A stretch of DNA of 12,533 nucleotides from Actinomycetota bacterium (lineage in GTDB: Bacteria > Actinomycetota > Acidimicrobiia > Acidimicrobiales > JAFATL01). The first letter of the stretch is position 1; each line of letters starts with the position of its first letter. The translations under genes and the position numbers were made by a program. Shown piece by piece: positions 5,437 through 12,273 of this stretch. The notes under the pieces are model-generated. The model worked only from the letters and a program-made list of their open reading frames with translations, was not told where the DNA came from and ran no database searches. The DNA is taken from the NCBI GenBank assembly GCA_019243975.1, contig JAFATL010000279.1:1-12533 (forward strand), read 5' to 3'.

Positions 5437-7167
5437 ATGGGGCCTGACCAGCAACGAGTAGCCGCCGCGCTACCCCTCTATGACGTGCAGGGGGAGCTCG
5501 GGCGCGGGGCCTGGGGCATCGTGCTGGCCGGGCGCCACAAGTCGCTGAACCGCGACGTCGCCATCAAGCAGCTGCCGCCCGAGTTCGGGGCCGACCCCAG
5601 CGTGCGCAGCCGCTTCCGCTCCGAGGCCCGCATGCTGGCGGCGCTCGAGCACCCGCACATCGTCCCGATCTACGACTTCGTCGAGCACGAGGGCCTGTGC
5701 CTGCTGGTGATGGAGCGCCTCACCGGCGGCACCGTGTGGAACCGGGCCCGCACCGGCGGCTTCACTCTCGAGTCGAGTTGCGCCGTCATCGTCGCCGCCT
5801 GCGCGGCGCTGCACTACGCCCACGCCCACGGCGTGCTGCACCGGGACGTGAAGCCCGAGAACATGATGTTCTCGTCGAAGAACGTGCTGAAGGTCACCGA
5901 CTTCGGCATCGCCAAGGTGGTCGGCGGCGCCGCCACCGTGGCCACCCGGGCGGGCGACGTCCTGGGCACGCCCGCCTACATGGCGCCCGAGCAGGCCATG
6001 GGTGCCGAGCTCACGCCCGCTACCGACGTCTACGCCGTCGGAACGGTCATGTACCAGCTGCTGTCGGGCCGGCTGCCGTTCCCGGAGGACACCAACCCGA
6101 TCACCATGCTGTACCGGCACGTGCACGAGCTGCCCGAGCCGTTGAGCAAGGCCGCGCCCCACGTGCCCCGGCAGCTGGCCGACGTCACCGCCAAAGCGCT
6201 GGAGCCCGACCCGGCCAACCGCTACGGCGACGCCGAGGTGCTCGCCGTCGCGCTGGCGTCGGCATGCGCCGACATCTGGGGTCCCGAGTGGATGACCGAC
6301 ACCGACATGGCCATCACCGCGTCGGGGCCGGTCCTGCAGGCCGCGACCGGGCGGGCCACCCTCGGCGGTGCCATGGCGCAGGCCCAGGCCGCCGACGAGA
6401 CCATCGGCCCGCTGCCGCGCGAGGTGCCCGTGCTGGGCGCCTCCACCGGTGATCTCGTGCCCGTGAGCGTGCTCGACCCGAGCCTGGCCGCGCCGTCCGC
6501 GACGGGCCCGGCGTCCGGCCCCCTCACCGCCGACGCGCCGATCACCGAACCGACGCCGTCAGGGCAGGCGGCTGCCGCAGCCGGCCCGATGACGATCGAC
6601 GCGCCCTCGGTGACGCCGCCTGCAGTGACGCCGCCGCCGATGGCGACGCCCATGCCCGCGCCCGCCGGAGGCGGAGGCGCAGGTGGCGGCGGGGGACGCC
6701 GCGTGGCGCTGATCCTCGGCATCGTCCTGATCGTGGCCGCCGCCGCGGTGGCGATCGTCGTGGCCACCTCGAAGAAGTCCAGCCCACCCAAGCCGCTGGT
6801 CGCCGGGGTGACGGTGTCGGGCACCGAGCCGTTCACCGACACCGGCGTCGACCTCAAGCAGGGCGACCTGGTCACGATCACCGCCACGGGCAAGGTGCGG
6901 CCGAGCATCACCGACCCCAACGTGTTCGCCACCCCCGACGGCGTCGCCAACCGGCCCGACCTGCGTCAGTACAACGTCATCCCGAATGTGAACCACTCCG
7001 GCCTCATGGGCTGGATCGGCGACAACGGCGCGCCGTTCCAAGTCGGATCCCGCAAGGTGTTCACCGCGCCCAAGACGGGCCGCTTGTTCTTCGGCATCAA
7101 CGACAAGGGCGTCGAGAACAACGACGGCCAGTTCCAAGCGACCATCACCGTCAAGACCAAGAAGTAA
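5437..7167 (+). CDS. Transmembrane Ser/Thr protein kinase with PA-IL/LecA-like extracellular domain
   Basis: This 576-aa protein has a cytoplasmic kinase domain (~13-275): Gly-rich loop LGRGAWGIV 21-29, Lys44 (VAIK), Glu63, catalytic HRDVKPEN 135-142, DFG 155-157 and APE 183-185. Thr167 and Thr170 lie in the activation loop. All catalytic residues are present, so it should be active. A long Pro/Ala/Thr-rich juxtamembrane segment (~290-410) and a Gly run precede one membrane helix (~423-443). The outer domain (~455-575) matches the PA-IL/LecA family: GDLVTITATG, HSGLMGWIGDNG, a VFTAP strand, and INDKGVENNDGQF 554-566. Asp556, Asn561 and Asn562 align by eye with the LecA calcium/galactose ligands Asp100, Asn107 and Asn108. 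It probably senses a sugar or envelope glycan and signals to the adjacent FHA exporter, as PknF does to Rv1747. The ligand and the Ca2+ requirement are inferred. The start is the first ATG before the kinase fold; no Shine-Dalgarno is seen. Confidence 0.92.
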   Translation: MGPDQQRVAAALPLYDVQGELGRGAWGIVLAGRHKSLNRDVAIKQLPPEFGADPSVRSRFRSEARMLAALEHPHIVPIYDFVEHEGLCLLVMERLTGGTVWNRARTGGFTLESSCAVIVAACAALHYAHAHGVLHRDVKPENMMFSSKNVLKVTDFGIAKVVGGAATVATRAGDVLGTPAYMAPEQAMGAELTPATDVYAVGTVMYQLLSGRLPFPEDTNPITMLYRHVHELPEPLSKAAPHVPRQLADVTAKALEPDPANRYGDAEVLAVALASACADIWGPEWMTDTDMAITASGPVLQAATGRATLGGAMAQAQAADETIGPLPREVPVLGASTGDLVPVSVLDPSLAAPSATGPASGPLTADAPITEPTPSGQAAAAAGPMTIDAPSVTPPAVTPPPMATPMPAPAGGGGAGGGGGRRVALILGIVLIVAAAAVAIVVATSKKSSPPKPLVAGVTVSGTEPFTDTGVDLKQGDLVTITATGKVRPSITDPNVFATPDGVANRPDLRQYNVIPNVNHSGLMGWIGDNGAPFQVGSRKVFTAPKTGRLFFGINDKGVENNDGQFQATITVKTKK

Positions 7168-7173
7168 CGCGCG

Positions 7174-7887
7174 TCAGCTGGCGCGGATGGCGGCGATGAC
7201 GGCGTTGGCCGCCGCCTTCGTCGCCACGCCCGCGTCGCGCGCCACCCGCATCAGCATCGGCACCTTCCACGGGTGGGTGACCACGTAGCGCAGCGCTGCG
7301 CCCATGTTCGGGGACCCGTCGTCGTTGGCGAGGCCGAACAATGTCTCGTCGACCATCCCGTCCGACGGCTTGTCGCTGATGCTGCGGAACACCGACCACG
7401 GCACGCCACGGTGCTCGCACACGCGGCCGACGGCGGCCGTTTCCATGTCCACCGCGATGACCCCGTCGGCAACCAGGCCGGCGATGTGGGCGGGGTTGGA
7501 GGTGAACACGGTCGACGTGGAGATGCGGCCGTGGGCCACGTTGCGCCCGAGCGGCACGGGCCGGTACTCGCCCCCGTTGTCACGGTCGAGTACCACCTCG
7601 GGCACGAGCACCTCGCCGATCGGGGTGTCGGGTACCAGCCCGCCCGCGATGCCCATCACCACGACGTGCTCGGCCCCGGCGTCGATGAGCCGCGTGGCCG
7701 CGTCGGCCGCGCCGGCGGTGCCCATGCCGCTCAGCGTCGCCAGCACGCGCGTACCGTCGATCGTGCCTTCGCGCAGCCGGCGATCATCCGTGCGAGCGGT
7801 GAGCCCCACCGCCTTGGCAAACGGCTTCAGCTCCGACGGCATGGGCGCCACCACCCCGAACACCTTCGCCCTCCCGGCGTCGCTCAT
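7174..7887 (-). CDS. PNP/UDP phosphorylase-family nucleosidase (MTA/SAH nucleosidase-like)
   Basis: This 237-aa protein is close to the usual size of MTA/SAH or futalosine nucleosidases, which cleave the N-glycosidic bond of purine nucleosides. Family signs are GVVAPMPSEL 11-20 (Glu19 at the MTAN Glu12 position), SGMGTAGAADAA 53-64, MGIAGGL 78-84, the ribose-binding VDMETAAV 146-153 with Glu149, and SISDKPSD 169-176 with Asp172 at the catalytic Asp. A Ser or Asn replaces neither key acid, so activity is expected. The sequence does not separate MTA/SAH nucleosidase from futalosine hydrolase or a true phosphorylase. It is the last gene of a minus-strand operon, 18 bp after the hydrolase, with a good Shine-Dalgarno. 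It ends only 6 bp from the convergent kinase stop. Confidence 0.82.
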   Translation of the reverse strand: MSDAGRAKVFGVVAPMPSELKPFAKAVGLTARTDDRRLREGTIDGTRVLATLSGMGTAGAADAATRLIDAGAEHVVVMGIAGGLVPDTPIGEVLVPEVVLDRDNGGEYRPVPLGRNVAHGRISTSTVFTSNPAHIAGLVADGVIAVDMETAAVGRVCEHRGVPWSVFRSISDKPSDGMVDETLFGLANDDGSPNMGAALRYVVTHPWKVPMLMRVARDAGVATKAAANAVIAAIRAS

Positions 7888-7895
7888 GCCGACAG

Positions 7896-7902
7896 CCTCC
7901 CC
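7896..7902 (-). promoter_or_regulatory. Shine-Dalgarno GGGGAGG for the nucleosidase gene
   Basis: Read on the minus strand, GGGGAGG ends 8 bases before the ATG at 7887. It supports that start and independent translation initiation within the 18-bp gap to the upstream hydrolase gene. Confidence 0.75.
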
Positions 7903-7905
7903 GAG

Positions 7906-8832
7906 CTAGGCGGCGTGCTCGCTGATGATCTTGGCCACCTCGTCGGGGTGCTCGAGGGGCAGCATGTGGCCGGCGTCGGGGAACGTGACGAGCTCGACAT
8001 GCAGCGCGTCGGCCAGGGCCTGGCCCATGGCCAGCGGCGTCAGCCGGTCGCGCGTGCCGACGAGCACGGTGACGGGCACGTTGATGCCGGGCAGGCCCTC
8101 GCGCAGGTCCATCTCCTGCATGGCGTTGAAGAAGCCCACTCGCGTCTCGGGCGGGGTGGCGAGGAAGAGGTCGCGTGCGAGTACGAGGTGGCCCTTGCGC
8201 ACGTTGCGACCCACCACGCCCCGCATGAGGGCGTGACCGCCAGGCGACCGCAGCACCCGGTCGATCTGCTTCCCACCCAGGATCGCCGGCGCCCGCTTCA
8301 TGCGGGGGTCGGCCAGGCCGTGTGAGGTGGTGGACACCAGCACGACGCCCTTCACCCGCTCGGCCAGCACGTCCGGGTGGGTGGCGGCGAAGGCCTGGAT
8401 CGTCATGCCGCCCATCGAGTGCCCGACCAGGATGGCGTCGCGAACGTCGGCCGCCTCCAGCACGGCCTTGAGGTCGGACCCGAGCCGGTTGATCGTGTAG
8501 CCGTCGCTGCCGACCGTCGACTCGCCGTGCCCCCGCTGGTCGTACAGCACGACCTGGCGGCCGCTCTCGATGAGCCGGTGGGCGACCGGTGACCACACCG
8601 CTCGGCCGTTGGTGTAGCCGTGGGCGAGGACCACCGTCGGTCCCTCGCCCGCGACGGTGGCGGCGATGACGGCACCGTCGTCGGTGTGCACCGCCAGCGG
8701 CTTGCCGTCCGGCAGGCGCAGGTGCTCGGGGAGGATCGGATCCGCGGCCGACGTCCACTTCCTCTCGACGGCGATGGCGGCGGCGGCGACCCCGGCGGCG
8801 GCCAGGGCGAGGAGCGTTCGGCGGCTGGGCAT
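7906..8832 (-). CDS. Alpha/beta hydrolase with N-terminal export or anchor signal
   Basis: This 308-aa protein has a standard alpha/beta hydrolase fold. The oxyanion stretch is HGYTNG 71-76, the YDQRGHGES loop is at 98-105, the nucleophile elbow is GHSMGG with Ser139, the acid is Asp262 in GTRDRLTP, and the base is His289 in AGHMLPLEHP. Residues 1-25 contain a twin-Arg start (SRRTLLAL) followed by an Ala-rich hydrophobic run and AIA, consistent with a Tat-type signal or an uncleaved anchor; the protein would therefore act at or outside the membrane. The substrate (ester, lactone, epoxide or other) cannot be told from sequence. It is the middle gene of the minus-strand operon, 9 bp after the small secreted-protein gene. 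The match to a ribosome-binding site is weak, so coupling is likely. Confidence 0.88.
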   Translation of the reverse strand: MPSRRTLLALAAAGVAAAAIAVERKWTSAADPILPEHLRLPDGKPLAVHTDDGAVIAATVAGEGPTVVLAHGYTNGRAVWSPVAHRLIESGRQVVLYDQRGHGESTVGSDGYTINRLGSDLKAVLEAADVRDAILVGHSMGGMTIQAFAATHPDVLAERVKGVVLVSTTSHGLADPRMKRAPAILGGKQIDRVLRSPGGHALMRGVVGRNVRKGHLVLARDLFLATPPETRVGFFNAMQEMDLREGLPGINVPVTVLVGTRDRLTPLAMGQALADALHVELVTFPDAGHMLPLEHPDEVAKIISEHAA

Positions 8833-8841
8833 GCCCCTAGT

Positions 8842-9306
8842 TCACTCGACGGTGACGTCGACGTGCCAACGACGGGCGAGCAGGCGATCGGGGCCGGTGC
8901 GTTCGGCCGGGCAGATCTTGTGCGTCTTGGTGCACTGGGCCGACCCGAAGGACTCGAGGCTGGCGACGCCGGGCGCCACCGCGATGAACGAGGCCCGGCC
9001 GTTGGTGACGCTGTGGTGATGGCCGCGCCCGCGGCCTCGGCCTCCGCCCTGGCGACGCAGGACGGTGACGTCGCTGCTCGTCGGCGTCACGAAGTGGAAG
9101 ATGCCCTCGGGCTGCAGGCGCACGTTGATGGTGTCGCCCACGTGCACGGTGATCGCATCCCCGTCGTCACCGGTGCCGAGGCTGACGGGCGTGCCCGAGC
9201 CGGATGCCGCCGCGGCCGAAGAGGCTGACGCCAGGGGGAGCAGGGCGAGGCCGGCGAGGGCAACGCCGGCGAGAACCGCCCGGAAGGACCGCCGAGTCCC
9301 GTTCAC
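8842..9306 (-). CDS. Small secreted Ig-like (chagasin/BACON-like) protein with Arg-Gly/His-rich insert
   Basis: The chosen start is GTG at 9306, giving 154 aa that begin directly with a signal peptide: basic VNGTRRSFR, a hydrophobic core ~10-27, and an Ala-rich cleavage region ~25-34. A longer in-frame ATG at 9336 would place extra residues before the signal and overlap the divergent gene's start. The mature part has GDTINVRLQ, TSSDVTVLRR, the ASFIAVAPGVASL strand pair and a final WHVDVTV strand. This is the pattern of small actinobacterial all-beta secreted proteins, comparable with chagasin- or Ig-like folds. An insert at ~87-98 is GGGRGRGRGHHH. Cys125 and Cys132 could form a disulfide. No enzymatic motif is seen, and no specific function can be assigned. 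It is the first gene of the operon with the hydrolase and nucleosidase. Confidence 0.72.
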   Translation of the reverse strand: MNGTRRSFRAVLAGVALAGLALLPLASASSAAAASGSGTPVSLGTGDDGDAITVHVGDTINVRLQPEGIFHFVTPTSSDVTVLRRQGGGRGRGRGHHHSVTNGRASFIAVAPGVASLESFGSAQCTKTHKICPAERTGPDRLLARRWHVDVTVE

Positions 9307-9334
9307 GGTCCCGAGCGTAATACTGAGGCCCGTC
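9307..9334. promoter_or_regulatory. 28-bp divergent promoter region with TAATACT core
   Basis: This short gap separates the minus-strand secreted-protein start (GTG, 9306) from the acyl-CoA dehydrogenase ATG (9335). The only AT-rich element is taatact at 9318-9324, which could act as a -10 on either strand (TAATAC/TAATACT forward, TATTAC reverse) with 10-11 bases to each start codon. No Shine-Dalgarno fits either gene, so short-leader or leaderless transcripts are plausible. Pattern-based only. Confidence 0.4.
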
Positions 9335-10483
9335 ATGCACTTCGACGCCGACCACGAGACGTTCCGCAAGACCGTCCGCGACTTCGTCGCTCGTGAGCTC
9401 GACCCCCACATCGACGCGTGGGAGGAGGCGGGGATCTTCCCTGCCCACGAGCTGTTCCCGAAGTTGGGACAGGCCGGCCTGCTCGGCCTCGAGTACGACC
9501 CCGAGTTCGGGGGCCAGGGCGCCGATCACTCCTACACCGTCATCCTGGGTGAGGAGCTCGGTCGGGCCGGCTGCGGCGGCGTGCCGATGGCCATCAGCGT
9601 GCAGAGCGACATGGCCACGCCGTCGTTGCACCGCTTCGGCACCGACGAGCTGAAGCGCCGGTACCTCACGCCCGCCATCAAGGGCGAGATGGTGGCGTCG
9701 ATCGCCGTCACCGAACCCGACGCGGGCTCTGACGTGGCCGGCCTGCGCACCAGGGCCGTGCGCGACGGCGACGAGTGGGTGATCAACGGCTCGAAGCTCT
9801 ACATCACCAACGGCACGCAGGCCGACTGGCTGTGCGTGCTGGCGCGGACGTCCGACGAAGGCGGCTCGCGCGGGATGTCGCAGATCGTTGTCCCGTCGGA
9901 TACGCCCGGCTTCTCGGTGAGCCGCAAGCTCAACAAGCTCGGCAACTGGTCATCTGACACGGCCGAGCTGTCGTTCGACGACGCGCGCGTGCCCGTCGCC
10001 AACACCATCGGCGTCGAGGGCCGCGGCTTCCAGCAGCAGATGACGCAGTTCCAGAACGAGCGCATGATCGCCGCGTACATGGCGGTGGGGGCGATGGACT
10101 CTGCGTTGGAACGGACCGCCGACTATCTGCGCCAACGCCAGGTGTTCGGCAAGCCGTTGCTCGACAACCAGTACATCCAGTTCACCCTCGCGGAACTGCG
10201 GGCCGAGGTCGACCTGCTGCGCCACTACAACTACGCGTGCGCGGAGGCGTACCTGCGGGGCGAGGACACGACGCGCTACGCGTCGATCGCCAAGCTCAAG
10301 GCAGGTCGGCTGCAGCGGCAGGTGGCCGACGCGTGCATGCAGTTCCACGGCGGGATCGGTTACATGGAAGAGACGTGGACCAGCCGCTTCTACCGGGACG
10401 CCCGCCTGCTCTCGATCGGTGGCGGCGCCGATGAAGTGATGCTGCGAATCATCAGTCAGCTTGACGGCCTGGGGAGGGCGTAA
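9335..10483 (+). CDS. Acyl-CoA dehydrogenase
   Basis: This 382-aa protein is the standard ACAD length; it is a cytoplasmic FAD enzyme that forms the alpha,beta double bond in acyl-CoA. The start is the ATG giving MHFDADHETFRKTVRDF, the typical N-terminal helix; upstream in-frame codons are not plausible coding. The first ACAD signature AVTEPDAGSDVAG lies at 124-136. The acyl/FAD contacts YITNGTQADW 156-165 and the RQVFGKPL stretch 268-275 are present. The second signature runs from QFHGGIGYMEE 336-346 to the catalytic-base segment IGGGADEVML 361-370, where Glu367 sits at the medium/short-chain catalytic Glu position. Chain-length or branched-chain specificity cannot be read reliably. It is the first gene of a tight plus-strand operon; its stop directly abuts the next ATG (TAAATG). 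Confidence 0.95.
   Translation: MHFDADHETFRKTVRDFVARELDPHIDAWEEAGIFPAHELFPKLGQAGLLGLEYDPEFGGQGADHSYTVILGEELGRAGCGGVPMAISVQSDMATPSLHRFGTDELKRRYLTPAIKGEMVASIAVTEPDAGSDVAGLRTRAVRDGDEWVINGSKLYITNGTQADWLCVLARTSDEGGSRGMSQIVVPSDTPGFSVSRKLNKLGNWSSDTAELSFDDARVPVANTIGVEGRGFQQQMTQFQNERMIAAYMAVGAMDSALERTADYLRQRQVFGKPLLDNQYIQFTLAELRAEVDLLRHYNYACAEAYLRGEDTTRYASIAKLKAGRLQRQVADACMQFHGGIGYMEETWTSRFYRDARLLSIGGGADEVMLRIISQLDGLGRA
10471..10478 (+). promoter_or_regulatory. Shine-Dalgarno GGGGAGGG for the alpha/beta hydrolase gene
   Basis: A purine run inside the last codons of the acyl-CoA dehydrogenase gene ends 5 bases before the hydrolase ATG at 10484. It is one of the strongest ribosome-binding sites in the window and fixes that start. 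Confidence 0.8.
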
Positions 10484-11245
10484 ATGGCGACACTCGATCG
10501 CGACGGTGTGTGCATCTCGTACGACGTGGCGGGCTCGGGCCCGCCCGTGCTGCTGTCGAACGGCTACAGCGCCACCGCGCAGATGTGGACCGGCCAGGTG
10601 GCGGCGTGGTCGGGCGACTACACGGTCATCACGTGGGACATGCGGGGCCACGGCCTGTCGGACTCGCCGGCGGACCCGGCCCAGTACTCGGAGGCGCTCA
10701 CCGTGGGCGACATGGCCGCCATCCTCGACGCGTGCGGCGTCGAGCGAGCCGTGATCGGCGGGCTGTCGCTCGGGGGTTACATGTCGCTGGCGTTCAACGT
10801 GGCCCACCCGTCGCGGGTTCGGGCGCTGGTGTTGTGCGACACCGGGCCCGGCTACCGCAAGGACGAGGCGCGGGACGGATGGAACGCCATGGCCGTGCGC
10901 CGGGCCGAGTCGTTCGAGAAGCGAGGGTTGGAGGCCTTGGGCCGCAGCGCCGAGGTGGCGACGTCAACCCACCGCTCGGCCGCTGGCCTGGCCCTGGCGG
11001 CCCGCCACATGCTGCCGCAGTACGACGCTCGCATCATCGACTCGCTCCCTTCTATTTCGGTGCCCACGCTGGTGCTGGTGGGGGAGAAGGACGAGCAGTT
11101 CATCGCCCCCGCCGACTACATGGCGGCCAAGATTCCGGGCGCCGTCAAGGCGGTGATCCCCGACGCCGGCCACGCCGCCAACATCGACCAGCCCAAGCTG
11201 TTCAACGACGCGGTGCGGGAGTTCCTCGACACACTGCCCGCGTAG
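10484..11245 (+). CDS. Alpha/beta hydrolase, enol-lactonase-like
   Basis: This 253-aa cytoplasmic protein has no signal peptide. It shows SNGYSAT (oxyanion region, Asn26-Gly27 replacing the common His-Gly), the WDMRGHGLSD loop 51-60, nucleophile elbow GLSLGG with Ser95, acid Asp203 in VGEKDEQF, and base His230 in AGHAANIDQP. Size and the DMRGHGLSD/GLSLGG combination resemble 3-oxoadipate enol-lactonase (PcaD) and related lactonases/esterases, but neighbours typical of the protocatechuate pathway are absent, so this is only a family-level call. It starts immediately after the acyl-CoA dehydrogenase stop and is followed 2 bp later by the LLM oxidoreductase. This suggests the three act on the same substrate pathway. 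Confidence 0.87.
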   Translation: MATLDRDGVCISYDVAGSGPPVLLSNGYSATAQMWTGQVAAWSGDYTVITWDMRGHGLSDSPADPAQYSEALTVGDMAAILDACGVERAVIGGLSLGGYMSLAFNVAHPSRVRALVLCDTGPGYRKDEARDGWNAMAVRRAESFEKRGLEALGRSAEVATSTHRSAAGLALAARHMLPQYDARIIDSLPSISVPTLVLVGEKDEQFIAPADYMAAKIPGAVKAVIPDAGHAANIDQPKLFNDAVREFLDTLPA

Positions 11246-11247
11246 GT

Positions 11248-12267
11248 ATGGTCGGTCGCCTGCTGCCGGTCGACACGCATCTCGCCGTCCCGATCGAGGG
11301 CGTGGCCTCCCGGGCGCGCCAGTTCGAGGAGGCCGGCTTCGACGGCGTGTTCACGTTCGAAGGGCCTGACGATCCGTTCCTGCCGTTGGCCGTGGCGGCG
11401 TCCTGCACCGACCTCGCCATCTACCCGAACGTCGCCCTCGCCTTTCCCCGCAGCCCGTTGACCCACGCCTACCAGGCGTGGCACCTGCAGCGGCTCTCAG
11501 GCGGCCGGTTCATCCTCGGGCTTGGCACCCAGGTGAAGGCGAACATCGAGCGGCGCTACGGCATGCCGTTCTCGCCGCCGGTCGGCCGCCTCGAGGAGAT
11601 GGTGCTGGCCATCAAGGCGATCTTCCGCGCCTGGCACGACGGCGAGCGGCTCTCGTTCGAGGGTGAGCACTACCGGCACACGCTGATGCAGCCGACGTTC
11701 AACCCCGGTCCCAACCCGCACGGCGTGCCGCCCGTGCTGCTGGGGGCCCTCGGCCCCCGCATGACCGAGCTGGCGGTCGGCGTGGCTGATGGCCTGTTCC
11801 TGCACCCGTTCAACACCGCCCGCCACATCAACGAGCACTCGCTGCCGGCCATCGAGACAGGGCTGGCCAAGGCGGGCCGGAAGCGGGCGGACATCACGCT
11901 CGTGTGCGACGTCATCGTGGCGACTGGCCGCGACGAGCGCGAGTTGGCGATCGCCGACGACGGGACGCGGCGGTTGTTGTCGTTCTACGCGTCGACGCCT
12001 GCGTACCGGCCGCCCCTCGACACCGAGGGCTGGGGCGACGTCCAGCCCGAGCTGAACCGCATGTCGAAGGAGGGGCGCTGGGGCGAGATGACCGCGCTCA
12101 TCGACGACGAGATGCTGCGCACGCTCGCCGTACGCGGCCACCCGAAGGAGATCGCGGACCAGGTGCGGGCGCGCTTTGGCGAGGTCCCCGACCGCGTGGC
12201 CTTCTACCTGCCCTACCAGTTCGAGCCCGACCTGGCCGCCGAGGTTCTCGACGCTCTGCGAGCCTGA
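11248..12267 (+). CDS. LLM-class (luciferase-like) F420-dependent oxidoreductase
   Basis: This 339-aa protein has the bacterial luciferase-like TIM-barrel pattern: an N-terminal VPIEGVASRARQFEEAGFDGV strand-helix, YPNVALAFPRSPLTHAYQAWHL 59-80, the family hallmark LSGGRFILGLGTQ 83-95, RLEEMVLAIKAIF 114-126, PPVLLGALGPRM 161-172, and a C-terminal GHPKEIADQV helix. Actinobacterial members of this subclass generally use F420, occasionally FMN; cofactor and substrate are inferred. The chosen ATG lies 2 bp after the hydrolase stop, which fits operon coupling. A start further upstream would overlap the hydrolase in another frame. These proteins often oxidise alcohols or reduce enones, but nothing here fixes the reaction. 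Confidence 0.9.
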   Translation: MVGRLLPVDTHLAVPIEGVASRARQFEEAGFDGVFTFEGPDDPFLPLAVAASCTDLAIYPNVALAFPRSPLTHAYQAWHLQRLSGGRFILGLGTQVKANIERRYGMPFSPPVGRLEEMVLAIKAIFRAWHDGERLSFEGEHYRHTLMQPTFNPGPNPHGVPPVLLGALGPRMTELAVGVADGLFLHPFNTARHINEHSLPAIETGLAKAGRKRADITLVCDVIVATGRDERELAIADDGTRRLLSFYASTPAYRPPLDTEGWGDVQPELNRMSKEGRWGEMTALIDDEMLRTLAVRGHPKEIADQVRARFGEVPDRVAFYLPYQFEPDLAAEVLDALRA

Positions 12268-12273
12268 CAGACG

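Noticed and set aside
3621..5447. 608-codon open frame on the + strand opposite the FHA exporter
   Set aside because: It has an Arg/Leu/Val-rich shadow composition with no domain motif, and the opposite strand carries a complete FHA-ABC exporter with all catalytic residues. Long antisense frames are expected at ~70% GC.
6667..6696. Gly-rich run in the kinase as a possible frameshift or assembly artefact
   Set aside because: The frame continues into a good membrane helix and a complete PA-IL-like domain, so the run is a genuine flexible linker before the membrane.
7168..7185. Terminator between the convergent kinase and nucleosidase genes
   Set aside because: Only a 5-bp stem (cgcgc/gcgcg) with an 8-base loop, partly inside the nucleosidase's last codons. 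Too weak to call, though no other terminator is visible there.
9065..9334. Longer start for the acyl-CoA dehydrogenase
   Set aside because: The extra residues are shadow of the divergent secreted-protein gene. The ATG at 9335 gives the normal ACAD N-terminal helix and length.
9307..9411. ATG-started extension of the small secreted protein
   Set aside because: It would put 35 residues before an otherwise complete signal peptide and run into the acyl-CoA dehydrogenase gene. GTG at 9306 fits better.
7906..11245. The two alpha/beta hydrolases (7906-8832 and 10484-11245) as a recent duplication
   Set aside because: They share only fold motifs (GxSxGG, RGHG, Asp, His). The rest of the sequences, the lengths and the presence of a signal peptide differ.
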